Of a stretch of DNA of 64,000 nucleotides, positions 8,626 to 17,032 are shown piece by piece. Made by a program: the position numbers and the translations under genes. The DNA lies in contig NZ_FNEJ01000005.1 of NCBI RefSeq assembly GCF_900100085.1, positions 186,001-250,000 of the forward strand, given 5' to 3'. Origin of the DNA: Salipiger marinus (GTDB lineage: Bacteria > Pseudomonadota > Alphaproteobacteria > Rhodobacterales > Rhodobacteraceae). The notes under the pieces were generated by a model. That model made no database searches. It had not been told where the DNA came from and worked only from the letters and a program-made list of their open reading frames with translations. Each line of letters starts with the position of its first letter. The stretch's first letter is position 1.

Positions 8626-9498
8626 TCAGGCCTCCAGATTGCGGCCGATCATCCTCATCAGGAAGATCGCGACGATATTGGCCAGAAGAATCGCAACCAC
8701 CCCGCCCGCAGAGCCCATGCCGACATCGAACTGCAGCAGCGACTGCATGTAGATGAGATAGGTGAGGTTGGTGGATCCGGTGCCGGGCCCGCCATTCGTG
8801 GTGACAAGGATTTCGGCAAAGACCGACAGAAGGAAGATCGTCTCGATCAGGATGACGACGGTGATGGCGCGCGCAAGATGGGGCAGGATGATCTCGAAAA
8901 ACTTGGCCCGCGGCCCGGCGCCATCCATGTCCGCCGCCTCTAGCTGGTCGCGGTCGAGCGACTGCAGCGCCGTGAGCAGGATGAGGGTCGCGAAGGGCAG
9001 CCATTGCCATGTGACGATGATCACCACCGATAGCAGCGGCACATGGGCCAGGAAATCAACGGGCTGCAGCCCGACAGAGGTGGCGAGCCATGCCAGAATG
9101 CCATTGACCGGGTTCATGAACATGTTCTTCCAGACCAGCGCGCTGACGGTGGGCATGACGAAGAACGGCGTGATGACAAGGATCCGGATCACGTTGATCC
9201 CGTAGATCGGCTGATCCAGCAGCAGCGCCAGAAAGATGCCGCCAAACACCGACAGGACCAGCACCCCGCCGACGAGGATCAGGGTATTGAGCATGGCGGC
9301 GGTGAAGGCCGGATCGGTCACGAAGAACTCGTAGTTCATCAGTCCGGCGAATTCCTGCATCCCGGGCATGAGCAGGTTGTATCGCTGAAACGAGAAATAA
9401 AGCGTCATCACCAGCGGGACGATCATCCATCCCAGCAGCACAAGGACCGCCGGGGACAGCATGAGCCGCCCGGCAGCGCGCGAAGATTTCGTCGACAT
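8626..9498 (-). CDS. carbohydrate ABC transporter permease (SmoF/MalF type)
   Basis: First permease of the CUT1-type importer, 290 aa, about six TM helices. Features seen: N-terminal TM beginning LMLSPAVLVLLGWMIVPL, the periplasmic segment FFVTDPAFTAAMLNTLIL and the EAA motif QLEAADMDGAGPRAKFFEII. Its stop is followed after 2 nt by the TTG start of the second permease, so expression is coupled. A strong hairpin (9523-9543) precedes the gene and may set transporter level relative to the upstream dehydrogenase. The substrate is unknown; sorbitol/mannitol-type transporters are the closest in style. Confidence 0.92.
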   Translation of the reverse strand: MSTKSSRAAGRLMLSPAVLVLLGWMIVPLVMTLYFSFQRYNLLMPGMQEFAGLMNYEFFVTDPAFTAAMLNTLILVGGVLVLSVFGGIFLALLLDQPIYGINVIRILVITPFFVMPTVSALVWKNMFMNPVNGILAWLATSVGLQPVDFLAHVPLLSVVIIVTWQWLPFATLILLTALQSLDRDQLEAADMDGAGPRAKFFEIILPHLARAITVVILIETIFLLSVFAEILVTTNGGPGTGSTNLTYLIYMQSLLQFDVGMGSAGGVVAILLANIVAIFLMRMIGRNLEA

Positions 9499-9522
9499 GT
9501 GGGGCTCCTGATGCAGGGGTCA

Positions 9523-9543
9523 GGTCGGGCGCTTCGCCCGACC
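9523..9543 (-). promoter_or_regulatory. intra-operon hairpin upstream of ABC permease
   Basis: GGTCGGGCG (9523-9531) and CGCCCGACC (9535-9543) form a perfect 9-bp stem with a 3-nt loop in the 65-bp gap between the SDR stop and the permease start. With no T run, it more likely acts as an mRNA stability or partial-termination element that separates catabolic genes from transporter genes. Confidence 0.5.
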
Positions 9544-9563
9544 CATGGGCTGCGGGGCCGAGG

Positions 9564-10337
9564 TCACCAGCAGGTAAAGCCGCCGTCGGCCACGACCGTG
9601 GTGCCGGTCATCAGGCTGGACGCGTCAGAGGCGAGGAAATGCACGACGGAGGCGATCTCGTCGGGCCGCCCCATCCGGTGCATCGGCGTGTCGCGCAGCC
9701 AGACATCGATCATTCCGGCATTGTCGTGCCGGTAGGAGGTCATCTCGGTCTCGATATAGGTGGGGGCCACCGCATTCACGCGCACCCCGCGATCCGCCCA
9801 TTCCGCAGCAAGCGAGGAGGTCATCTGATGCACCGCCGCCTTGGCCGCATTGTAATAGGTCTGTTTCTGCGGACGGTTCGAGATGATGCCGGACATCGAC
9901 CCGATATTGACGATGGCGCCGCCGCCACTGGTCAGCATGTGCCGGGCAAAAGCCCGGTTGCACCAGAAGACGCCGTTATAGTTCACGTCATTCACGTTCA
10001 GCCAGTGTTCGTCGGTCGTGTCTTCGGCGGCAACGCCAGAGCGCGCGATGCCGGCATTGGCCACCAGCACATGCACCTTGCCAAAGGTCTCGTTCAGTTC
10101 GGCAGCAAGGGCTTCGACATCCTGCGGCTTGGTGACGTCAAGCTCGCGGGTCTCGACCTCGAAGCCAAGAGCGGCCATCTTTTTCTGCCCCTCTGCGGCA
10201 ATCTCGGGCGAGATATCGGCAATCACCACCTTGGCGCCGAATTCGCAGAGCGCCTGAACGCAGCTCAGGCCAATTCCCTTGCCACCACCGGTCACGACGG
10301 CAATCTTGCCGTCCAGTCTGAATTTGTCGGCAAACAT
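9564..10337 (-). CDS. SDR-family polyol/sugar dehydrogenase
   Basis: Classical short-chain dehydrogenase/reductase, 257 aa. The NAD(P) motif TGGGKGIG lies near residue 16, NAG near 90, and the catalytic set is Ser in IGSM, Tyr-x-x-x-Lys in TYYNAAKAA, then a PTYIETEMTS segment. It resembles SDRs that oxidise polyols to ketoses (arabitol, xylitol, threitol or galactitol dehydrogenases). ATG 10337 was chosen for its GGAGGAG 6 nt upstream; the in-frame ATG 10352 would overlap that site. Its place between a class II aldolase and ABC permeases suggests it makes the ketose that the FGGY kinase phosphorylates. The substrate cannot be read from sequence. Confidence 0.88.
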   Translation of the reverse strand: MFADKFRLDGKIAVVTGGGKGIGLSCVQALCEFGAKVVIADISPEIAAEGQKKMAALGFEVETRELDVTKPQDVEALAAELNETFGKVHVLVANAGIARSGVAAEDTTDEHWLNVNDVNYNGVFWCNRAFARHMLTSGGGAIVNIGSMSGIISNRPQKQTYYNAAKAAVHQMTSSLAAEWADRGVRVNAVAPTYIETEMTSYRHDNAGMIDVWLRDTPMHRMGRPDEIASVVHFLASDASSLMTGTTVVADGGFTCW

Positions 10338-10373
10338 GGTGTCTCCTCCCATTGCGACAGTTGAGTTTCGGGG

Positions 10374-11042
10374 TCAGTCGATAAAGGGATGACGGCCCGG
10401 CTGATTGAATTTTTCCCGGCGCACGTTCAGGAGCTTTTCCACCTGATCCGCGTTGAATTCGTTGGCCCCGCCATAAGCGGCCGCGAGATAGACAACCTTC
10501 GCGTAGTAATCGAGGGCCTCCATCTTGAAATAGGCGCTTTGCAGATCGTGCCCGTAGGACAGGGCGCCGTGGTTCTCCAGCAGGATGGCGTCGTGCTTGT
10601 CCAGCGCAGGAATGATGGCGTCGCAAAGCTCGGTGGTGGAGGGCAGCCCGTAGGGGGTCAGCGGCACCTCGCCCAGAAACATCGTCGATTCCGGCATGAT
10701 CTGCTGGGTCAGCGGCTTGCCGCAGATGGCGTGCACGGTGGCGTAAAGCGGGTGGGCATGAACCACGGCTTTTACGTCCTCGCGGCGGTCATAAACACAC
10801 AGATGCATCTTCATTTCTGTGGAGGGCCGGTAGGCGCCTGCCTCGACCAGCTCGCCGGAGCGGTCGATCCGGCAGATCATGTCCGGGGTCATGAAGCCTT
10901 TCGACACGCCGGTCGGGGTGCACAGCAGCGTGCCATCGTCCAGCAGAACCGAGATGTTGCCATCATTGGCAGCGCCCATGCCGCGGTTATACGCCCTGCG
11001 CCCGATTTCGCAGATGAACTCCCGGAGTTCCTTGTTGTCCAT
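10374..11042 (-). CDS. class II aldolase (L-fuculose-/ribulose-phosphate aldolase type)
   Basis: Zn-dependent class II aldolase/epimerase-fold protein, 222 aa. The phosphate-binding loop AANDGNIS, PTGVSKGFM, the catalytic Glu in PSTEMKMHL, Zn ligands in VHAHPLYATV and the third Zn His in ENHGAL are all present, so it should be active. FucA-like aldolases split ketose 1-phosphates to DHAP and an aldehyde, which fits the neighbouring rhamnulokinase-like kinase. ATG 11042 and the adjacent GTG 11045 both sit behind GGGAGG. The 88 bp upstream contain sequence elements shared with the kinase promoter, so this gene may have its own promoter. Confidence 0.9.
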   Translation of the reverse strand: MDNKELREFICEIGRRAYNRGMGAANDGNISVLLDDGTLLCTPTGVSKGFMTPDMICRIDRSGELVEAGAYRPSTEMKMHLCVYDRREDVKAVVHAHPLYATVHAICGKPLTQQIMPESTMFLGEVPLTPYGLPSTTELCDAIIPALDKHDAILLENHGALSYGHDLQSAYFKMEALDYYAKVVYLAAAYGGANEFNADQVEKLLNVRREKFNQPGRHPFID

Positions 11043-11090
11043 CACTGAGTCCTCCCTTTCACGGGAGAGAAAAGCAAGTCAGGGCAATCA

Positions 11091-11118
11091 AGTCAACACA
11101 AAACAACAACAATCCACA
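11091..11118. promoter_or_regulatory. candidate regulator-binding segment upstream of the aldolase
   Basis: AT-rich stretch in the DeoR-aldolase gap. It carries CAAAACAAC (11099-11107) and TCCACA (11113-11118). On the opposite strand both match elements of the kinase/binding-protein promoter: GTTGTTTTG at 13385 and TGTGGA at 13404 and 13414. The shared elements suggest one regulator, most simply the DeoR protein encoded at 11134, acting at both sites (inference). Confidence 0.4.
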
Positions 11119-11133
11119 TAAACGCAGGAAATA

Positions 11134-11898
11134 CTATTGGGGGAACAGCAGTTCGACCCCGGCAGCCTCTGCCGCCTCGCGCCACTCCTTCGGAGGGGTG
11201 CGGTCGGTGATCAGCGTATCCACCTGCGACAGGTCGCAGACCGCGATCAGCCCGGTCTGGTCAAACTTGGAATGATCCGCGAGCAGGCAGACCCGCCTTG
11301 AGGCCATGATGAAGGCGCGTTTCAGCTCGGCGTCGGCGAGGCTCGCATCCATGACGCCTTTCTCCAGAGACAGCGCCTTGCAGCTGATGAAGCAGATGTC
11401 TGCGGCAAAGCGCTGGATGTTATCGATGGCGATCTGGCTCGCCAGCGTCAGGGAGCGGTGACGCAGCTCGCCACCCACCGAAATCACCGTATGCGGCGCG
11501 CTTGCGGTGCTGGCCAGAATCCTTACCGAATTGGTGATGATCGTGACGTCGCGCGCCTGCGACATCTGTGGCAGAACCTCGAAACTGGTCGAGGAACTGT
11601 CGATCATCACCGCATCGCCCTCGGAGACGAGCGAGGCCGCAACCGCCGCCAGAGTCCGCTTTTCCGCAATATTGGTGATCTGCCGGGTCGGATAGGGCAG
11701 GTCTTCGGGATCGTCCTTTGCGGCAAGGACGGCGCCGCCATAGGTGCGGGAAATCTGCCCGCTTTTTTCAAGCTTCAGCAGATCCCGCCGGATCGTTTCT
11801 TCCGAAACCCCGTAGCGCGTGCTCAGATCCGAGACCAGAACGCTCCGGTCACGGCCGATGGACTCCATGATGAGCTTCTGCCGTTCTACCGCGAGCAT
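11134..11898 (-). CDS. DeoR/GlpR-family transcriptional repressor
   Basis: DeoR-family sugar-phosphate-responsive repressor, 254 aa. The N-terminal HTH reads LVSDLSTRYGVSEETIRRDL followed by the family's LEKSGQISRTYGGAVL. The C-terminal sensor domain has DAVMIDSSSTSFEV, TIITNSVRI, ISVGGELR and CLLADHSKFDQTGL, where sugar phosphate normally binds. The start overlaps the 3' end of the FGGY kinase by 13 bp (11886-11898), and GGGGAGG lies just upstream of ATG 11898. It most likely controls the kinase, aldolase and ABC genes, with a ketose phosphate as inducer (inference from family and context). Confidence 0.92.
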   Translation of the reverse strand: MLAVERQKLIMESIGRDRSVLVSDLSTRYGVSEETIRRDLLKLEKSGQISRTYGGAVLAAKDDPEDLPYPTRQITNIAEKRTLAAVAASLVSEGDAVMIDSSSTSFEVLPQMSQARDVTIITNSVRILASTASAPHTVISVGGELRHRSLTLASQIAIDNIQRFAADICFISCKALSLEKGVMDASLADAELKRAFIMASRRVCLLADHSKFDQTGLIAVCDLSQVDTLITDRTPPKEWREAAEAAGVELLFPQ

Positions 11899-13319
11899 GG
11901 CATCCTCCCCGTTGTATCGGGTCGTGAGTGCTCAGGAAAATAGCTCTGGGTCAAGCCGGACGTGGCGATGAGCCGCCGCGCCGCCGCAAGGTCAGGGATC
12001 ACGCCGAGGGCAATCAGCTGCAGGGCGCCATTGCCCATGGCGCTGGCCTCGACCGGGCCCGCAGCCACGGGGCGCCCCACACGATCCGCCAGAAGCGTGC
12101 AGAAATAGGCATCGCGCGCGCCGCCGCCGCCCACCCTAAGGCAGCTGACGGGGGCGCTGGTCAGTTCTTCGATCGCCTCGATCCCCGCACAGACCGCCGT
12201 GCACAGGCCGTCATAAACGGCAAAGGCGGCGGCCTGCGGCGTAAAGCTGGTCCCCATCTGCGCCCGCAGCGAGTGCAGGAAACCTTCGGCTGAGCCAAGC
12301 TCCAGCCGTGCCAGATCGACACGGGCCGCCGCGCCCTGCTTTGCGAGCGCCGCGAGATCCTCGAACCCGTAAACCGTGCCGCTTTCGCGCGACAGCCCGT
12401 CCCGCAGGAGGCGCAGCAGCAGCGTTCCTTCCAGACTTTTTGTCATCAGATGGCGCCCCTCGACCCCGCCTTCGGCGCCGAACCCTTTGTCCAGCGCGGC
12501 AGCCGGGATCGACAGGGACTCGAACCCGAGCAGGTTCCAGCTTCCGGCGACAAGATAGGCCTCGCCCGCCTGCAGGGGCAGGCCGCAGACGGCGCTGGCG
12601 GTGTCATGCCCGGCCACGGCAATCACCGGCAGAGCCTTGGCACCCGTGCGTCGCCTGACCTCGGGGCGCAGGGCGCCCCGCACGGTCGCGGGGGTGAGGA
12701 GATCGGCCATCAAGTGTCCGGGAAGTTTGGCCTTTTCAAGTATCTCGCGGGACCAGCCCTCATGCACCGAATGAAGCCCCGTTGTCCGCGCCAGAGTCAG
12801 GTCGCTGCCAAGGATGCCGGTCAGGTGATGGGCCAGCAGATCGGCCATCATCAGGACGCGGTCGGCCCGCGCGATGATCCGGGGCCGCTCGTTCTGATCC
12901 GCGATCAGCTGAAACAGCGTGTTCACGTTCAGAACCTGCGCCTGCGTGGCCTGCGCAAGCGCCGCTGTCGGGATGCCTGAGGCGGCAAAGCCTCTGGCCG
13001 AGCGCGGATCGCGATAATGCCACGGATCCTCCAGCAACTGCCCCTCGGCGGTCAGATAGCCAAAATCCAGCCCCCATGTATCAATGCCCACGGAGCACAG
13101 GTCGTAACCCTGGTCCAGCGCCGCGCGGATGCCCGTTTCAAGCTGATCAAACAGCCGCGCCGCGTTCCATCGCAGACCCTCTGGCGAGCTATATTCTGCG
13201 CTTGGAAACCGCATGACCTCTGCCGCCGCAAGGCTGCAGCCATCCGAGGTGACCGCCACCGCGCGTCCACTTCCGGCGCCAAAATCGAAGGCAAGGCAGG
13301 TCTTCGGCTCATTGCTCAT
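11886..13319 (-). CDS. FGGY-family carbohydrate kinase (rhamnulokinase/fuculokinase-like)
   Basis: ATP-dependent ketose kinase of 477 aa. The N-terminal ATP-binding segment CLAFDFGAGSGRAVAV, the substrate-region motif GIDTWGLDFGYL with HYRDPRSARG, VAGHDTASAV, YLVAGSWNLLG and the C-terminal CLRVGGGGARDAYFCTLLADRVGRP match the rhamnulokinase branch, whose members phosphorylate the C1 hydroxyl of ketoses. I chose ATG 13319 because AAGGAGG ends 9 nt upstream; the ATG at 13328 would touch that site. First gene of the leftward operon, with DeoR overlapping its 3' end. The exact ketose (rhamnulose, fuculose or a pentulose/hexulose) is not determined. Confidence 0.9.
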   Translation of the reverse strand: MSNEPKTCLAFDFGAGSGRAVAVTSDGCSLAAAEVMRFPSAEYSSPEGLRWNAARLFDQLETGIRAALDQGYDLCSVGIDTWGLDFGYLTAEGQLLEDPWHYRDPRSARGFAASGIPTAALAQATQAQVLNVNTLFQLIADQNERPRIIARADRVLMMADLLAHHLTGILGSDLTLARTTGLHSVHEGWSREILEKAKLPGHLMADLLTPATVRGALRPEVRRRTGAKALPVIAVAGHDTASAVCGLPLQAGEAYLVAGSWNLLGFESLSIPAAALDKGFGAEGGVEGRHLMTKSLEGTLLLRLLRDGLSRESGTVYGFEDLAALAKQGAAARVDLARLELGSAEGFLHSLRAQMGTSFTPQAAAFAVYDGLCTAVCAGIEAIEELTSAPVSCLRVGGGGARDAYFCTLLADRVGRPVAAGPVEASAMGNGALQLIALGVIPDLAAARRLIATSGLTQSYFPEHSRPDTTGRMPCSR

Positions 13320-13371
13320 CTGGGACATCCTCCTTGCGTCAGGATGAGCATCCCGCACTCGTCGTGTAAAG

Positions 13372-13431
13372 TCCACAGAATCATGTTGTTTTGATTGTAG
13401 CCGTGTGGAAATGTGTGGAAATCAGATTCTG
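13372..13431. promoter_or_regulatory. divergent promoter with TGTGGA repeats
   Basis: Control region between the kinase (leftward) and the binding protein (rightward). It holds an exact tandem repeat GTGTGGAAAT x2 (13403-13412, 13413-13422), one helical turn apart. A reverse TCCACA lies at 13372-13377 and GTTGTTTTG at 13385-13393. A 7-bp inverted repeat CAGAATC/GATTCTG (13376-13382, 13425-13431) brackets these. This is what a multi-site repressor target would look like. Two of the elements recur before the aldolase. Confidence 0.55.
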
Positions 13432-13444
13432 AAGGAGGAGACAG

Positions 13445-14761
13445 ATGAAGACGTTTTCAAGATTCTGCACCGTATCCCTGCTTGCGTTTGTAGCAGCGGG
13501 TCCGGCCTTGGCGCAGACCGAAATCGTTGTCGCGACGGTCAACAATGCGGACATGATCCGTATGCAGGAAGTCACGTCGGTTTTCGAGGAGGCCCATCCC
13601 GAGATTTTGGTGAAATGGGTGACGCTTGAAGAAAACATCCTGCGCCAGCGCGTCACCACCGACATCGCCACGGGGAGCGGGCAATATGATGTCATGACCA
13701 TCGGCAATTACGAGGTGCCGATCTGGGGCAAGCAGGAATGGCTGGTGCCGCTCGACGACCTTGATGCCGAATATGATGTCGATGACCTGCTGCCGAAGGT
13801 GAAGGCGAGCCTGTCCTACGAGGGCACGCTTTACGCAGCACCCTTCTATGCCGAAGCGTCGATGACCTATTACCGGACCGATCTTTTCGAAAAAGCCGGG
13901 CTCGAGATGTCCGAACGCCCGGACTGGGAGTTCATCAAGACCGCTGCGGCAGAGGTTCACGACCCGGAGAACGGCGTTTACGGCATCTGCCTGCGCGGCA
14001 AGGCCGGCTGGGGCGAGAACATGAATTTCATCACCGCCATGGCCAATTCCTATGGCGCGCGCTGGTTCGATGAAGAGTGGGATCCGCAGTTTGACACAGA
14101 GGAATGGAAAGCGACTCTGACCGACTATGTCGACCTGATGCAGAATGCCGGTCCTCCGGGGGCAAGCACCAATGGCGCCACGCAGGCGCTGGCGCAGTTT
14201 TCGTCCGGCGGCTGCGGGATCTTCATCGATGCCACCGTCTTTGCCTCGGTGGTGAGCGATCCCGAACAGTCCTCCATCGCGGACAAGGTCGGCTTCGCCT
14301 TCTCGCCGGATGCGGGCAAGGGCAAAAGTGCTGTCACGCTGTGGTCCTGGGCACTGGGGATTCCCGCAGCCTCGCGGAATGTCGATGCCGCGAAAGAGTT
14401 CATCATGTGGGCGACATCCAAGGAATACACGGATCTGATCGCAGAGCGCTATGGCATCCTGAATGCGCCGCCCGCCACGCGCCAGAGCCTTTATGACAAT
14501 GACGCCTATCTGGAGGCCGCGCCTTTTGCGCAGCTGACGCTGGAAGCGGTCGATGCCGCCGATCCCGAAAACCCGACCGTCGATCCGGTGCCCTATGTCG
14601 GCGTGCAGTTCGTGGCGATCCCGGAATTTCAGGCCTTCGGCACCAGCGTCGGACAGTCCTTCTCGGCGGCGGCAGCCGGGACCATGTCCGTGGATCAGGC
14701 GCTGGCCTCCGCACAGTCGCTGACGGAACGCGCGATGCGGCAGGGGGGTTATAGCGAGTAA
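13445..14761 (+). CDS. sugar/polyol ABC transporter substrate-binding protein (SmoE type)
   Basis: Periplasmic solute-binding protein, 438 aa. A Sec signal peptide (about residues 1-23, cleavage after PALAQ-type AxA) precedes a family 1 extracellular binding domain. Segments like DVMTIGNYEVPIWGKQEWL, YAAPFYAEASMTYYRTDLFE and TLWSWALGIPAASRN resemble sorbitol/mannitol-binding proteins. ATG 13445 follows GAAGGAGGAG. It is transcribed away from the permease/ATPase operon, with only a shared promoter between the two units, and would supply the importer at 6768-9498. A hairpin follows the gene. Confidence 0.92.
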   Translation: MKTFSRFCTVSLLAFVAAGPALAQTEIVVATVNNADMIRMQEVTSVFEEAHPEILVKWVTLEENILRQRVTTDIATGSGQYDVMTIGNYEVPIWGKQEWLVPLDDLDAEYDVDDLLPKVKASLSYEGTLYAAPFYAEASMTYYRTDLFEKAGLEMSERPDWEFIKTAAAEVHDPENGVYGICLRGKAGWGENMNFITAMANSYGARWFDEEWDPQFDTEEWKATLTDYVDLMQNAGPPGASTNGATQALAQFSSGGCGIFIDATVFASVVSDPEQSSIADKVGFAFSPDAGKGKSAVTLWSWALGIPAASRNVDAAKEFIMWATSKEYTDLIAERYGILNAPPATRQSLYDNDAYLEAAPFAQLTLEAVDAADPENPTVDPVPYVGVQFVAIPEFQAFGTSVGQSFSAAAAGTMSVDQALASAQSLTERAMRQGGYSE

Positions 14762-14769
14762 CCGGACCG

Positions 14770-14796
14770 CGCGTGGCGGCAGACGCTCGCCACGCG
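14770..14796 (+). promoter_or_regulatory. hairpin between binding-protein gene and dihydroxyacetone kinase
   Basis: CGCGTGGCG (14770-14778) pairs perfectly with CGCCACGCG (14788-14796) across a 9-nt loop, starting 8 nt after the binding-protein stop. No T run follows. Such hairpins behind binding-protein genes usually stabilise the upstream message or cut down read-through, giving more binding protein than downstream product. Confidence 0.55.
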
Positions 14797-14884
14797 ACCT
14801 GCTACGGCTTGGGGGCTTGCAACGGGACACTCCTGTTCGGGGACCGCCGCACCGGGTCAGGGTCCCGCGCTGAAAGGAAGGCAT

Positions 14885-16549
14885 ATGAAAAAGTTCATCA
14901 ACACGCCAAAACTGGCCGTCCGCGAAGCTCTGGAAGGTCTCGCCGCGTCAAATGATGCGGTCTGCCTTCTGTCTTCCACGAATGTCCTGCTGCGGTCCGA
15001 CATTCCGTCCGACCCGAAGGACCGGCCCATCGCCATCCTGTCGGGGGGCGGTGCCGGGCACGAGCCCGCCCATGCGGGCTATGTGGGCAAGGGCATGCTG
15101 AGCGCCGCCGTGGCGGGGGATGTCTTCACCTCTCCCAGCGTCGATGCGGTGCTGGCGGGGATCAGGGCCTGTGCAGGCCCTGCGGGGGCGGTTCTTGTCG
15201 TCAAGAATTACACCGGCGACCGGCTGAACTTTGGTCTCGCCGCCGAACTGGCCCGCGCCGAGGGCATCCCGACCGAGGTGGTGCTGGTGGCGGATGATGT
15301 CGCCCTTCTGGAGATGTCGAAGGACAATGCCCGGGGCATCGCGGGCACGGTGCTGGTCCACAAGATCGCCGGGGCCGCCGTGGAGGAGGGCATGGGCTTT
15401 GCCGATGTGGTCGCCACGGCCCGGGCCGCTGCGGCGGATCTGGCAAGCATGGGCGTGGCGCTGGATGGCTGCACCCTTCCGGGGGCGGAGCGGTCCGGTT
15501 TTGACCTTGGCGAGGACGAGATCGAATACGGCATGGGCATCCATGGCGAAAAAGGCCAGCGGCGTGGCCCGATGGCCGAGGCTGACGAGATCGTCGATGC
15601 GGTGATCGGGACGGTGATCGCCCAGCTTGACGCAGGCTCGAACCGCGTGGGCCTGCTCGTCAATGGTCTTGGCAGCACGACCCCGCTGGAGCTTGCCATC
15701 GTCGCGCGGCGCGCGGTGATGGGCCTGAAGGCCGCAGGGTTTGTGCCCGAACTGGTCTGGACCGGAAATTTCATGACCGCGCTCGACATGCCGGGCATGT
15801 CCCTGACCGCCCTGCCGCTGGACGACCGGCGCGCGGCGCTGCTTGGCGCGCCGACAGCTGTCCGGGTCTGGCCGGTCGAGGCGTCGGCCCCGAAACAGCC
15901 GATCATCGTGGAAGACGGCGGCGCCGAAGCGGCGGAGGTTCTTGGCGGCACGGCACGGCCCGAACTGAAACGCGCGGCGCTGGCGGCGGCGACGGCGCTC
16001 CGTCAGGCGGAACCAGATCTGACCCGGCTTGATGCCGAAACCGGCGATGGCGATCTTGGCCAGAGCATGCTGCGCGCCGCCGAGGCGCTGGAGGCGCTGC
16101 CGGATGGCGCCTTTGCCGATCCTGCGACCCTGCTGGCACAGGCGGGCATGGCGCTGCGCCGCGTCATCGGCGGCAGCTCCGGTCCCTTCTATGCCGCAGC
16201 CCTGCTGCGTGCCTCGCAGAAGCTGCAGGGGGTGTCCTCGCCCGGTCCGGCGGACTGGCTTGGCGCGCTCAGGGCCGGGTGCGAGGCGATCTCGGACATG
16301 GGGGGTGCCGCCCCCGGAGACCGCACCATGCTGGACGCGCTGGCCGCTGCCCATGAGGCGGGCAATGCACCGGCGGCGGGCGAAACCGTGGCCGCCGCCG
16401 CAGCCCGAGGCGCGAAGGAGGGCGCGGCGCGGACCGCCGAGATGCAGGCGAAGTTCGGACGCGCCAGCTACCTTGGCGCCCGCGCGATGGGGCATCAGGA
16501 TGCGGGAGCGGCGGCCGTGGCCGTGTGGATGCAGGCCCTCGCGTCCTGA
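14885..16549 (+). CDS. dhaKL: single-chain dihydroxyacetone kinase (DhaK-DhaL fusion)
   Basis: ATP-dependent dihydroxyacetone kinase, 554 aa. The DhaK half (~1-325) has LLSSTNVLLRSD, GGGAGHEPAHAGYVGKGML and GMGIHGEKGQRR, whose His forms the hemiaminal with substrate. The DhaL half (~355-554) has TGDGDLGQSML (metal/ATP binding), GGSSGPFYAAALLR and GDRTMLDAL. Both halves are complete, so no PTS partner is needed. Homologues also act as erythrulose kinases in tetritol pathways, so the true substrate may be a related ketose. ATG 14885 follows GAAAGGAAG. It is downstream of the binding-protein gene, separated by a hairpin. Confidence 0.92.
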   Translation: MKKFINTPKLAVREALEGLAASNDAVCLLSSTNVLLRSDIPSDPKDRPIAILSGGGAGHEPAHAGYVGKGMLSAAVAGDVFTSPSVDAVLAGIRACAGPAGAVLVVKNYTGDRLNFGLAAELARAEGIPTEVVLVADDVALLEMSKDNARGIAGTVLVHKIAGAAVEEGMGFADVVATARAAAADLASMGVALDGCTLPGAERSGFDLGEDEIEYGMGIHGEKGQRRGPMAEADEIVDAVIGTVIAQLDAGSNRVGLLVNGLGSTTPLELAIVARRAVMGLKAAGFVPELVWTGNFMTALDMPGMSLTALPLDDRRAALLGAPTAVRVWPVEASAPKQPIIVEDGGAEAAEVLGGTARPELKRAALAAATALRQAEPDLTRLDAETGDGDLGQSMLRAAEALEALPDGAFADPATLLAQAGMALRRVIGGSSGPFYAAALLRASQKLQGVSSPGPADWLGALRAGCEAISDMGGAAPGDRTMLDALAAAHEAGNAPAAGETVAAAAARGAKEGAARTAEMQAKFGRASYLGARAMGHQDAGAAAVAVWMQALAS

Positions 16550-17032
16550 CCCCGCCCGCCGAGCTTCATTGAACCCCGCCTGACACGCCGCCCCTCTGCC
16601 CGCGTCGCCGACATCGTGACAGGCGGGCAGGGGGGCCATCCTCACGACTGCCGTGTGTTGCATACCGGGCCCCGTGGAACCAGACGCGCGCGAATGGCTT
16701 GCAGCCGCCGCCGATCTCTCCGCGCCCGACCGCGCTCACGCCAAGACCCAGCCTCCAAGGGGTGCACCCCTTCCGAAGCGTGGCCCGGCTGCTGGTCGCC
16801 GCCATGGGCCGTGCGGCCTGCCCGGAAGATCGCGCGCAAGGGCCGGATCCCGCGTGTCCTGCTGATGGATGATGAACTGCCGCCGCGCCCGGTCTGCCGC
16901 GCCGCTGCCGGAGGGGATCACATGCGCCGTTGCCTTGACGCGCCCTCCGGGGCCGCGCCATACGGGCAGGGCAGATTTGCATGACGCGCGGGCAGGGTGG
17001 TCCGCCGCGGGCGCAATCACGAGGGAGGCCTG
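16550..17032 (+). other. 483-bp gap, no recognisable gene; possible decayed ORF
   Basis: No family is recognised here. On the + strand, 16672-16780 reads as an open segment with GC-biased third positions (PDAREWLAAAADLS). After a shift of frame, 16757-16866 reads similarly (HPFRSVARLLVAAMG), ending at a TGA. This could be the remains of a small gene broken by frameshift, or chance openness of GC-rich DNA. A Shine-Dalgarno site at 17021-17028 belongs to the next gene. Confidence 0.35.

Noticed and set aside
16866-16984. 39-codon ORF starting MDDELPPRPVC
   Set aside because: No ribosome site or family match, and it lies in a stretch that looks decayed.
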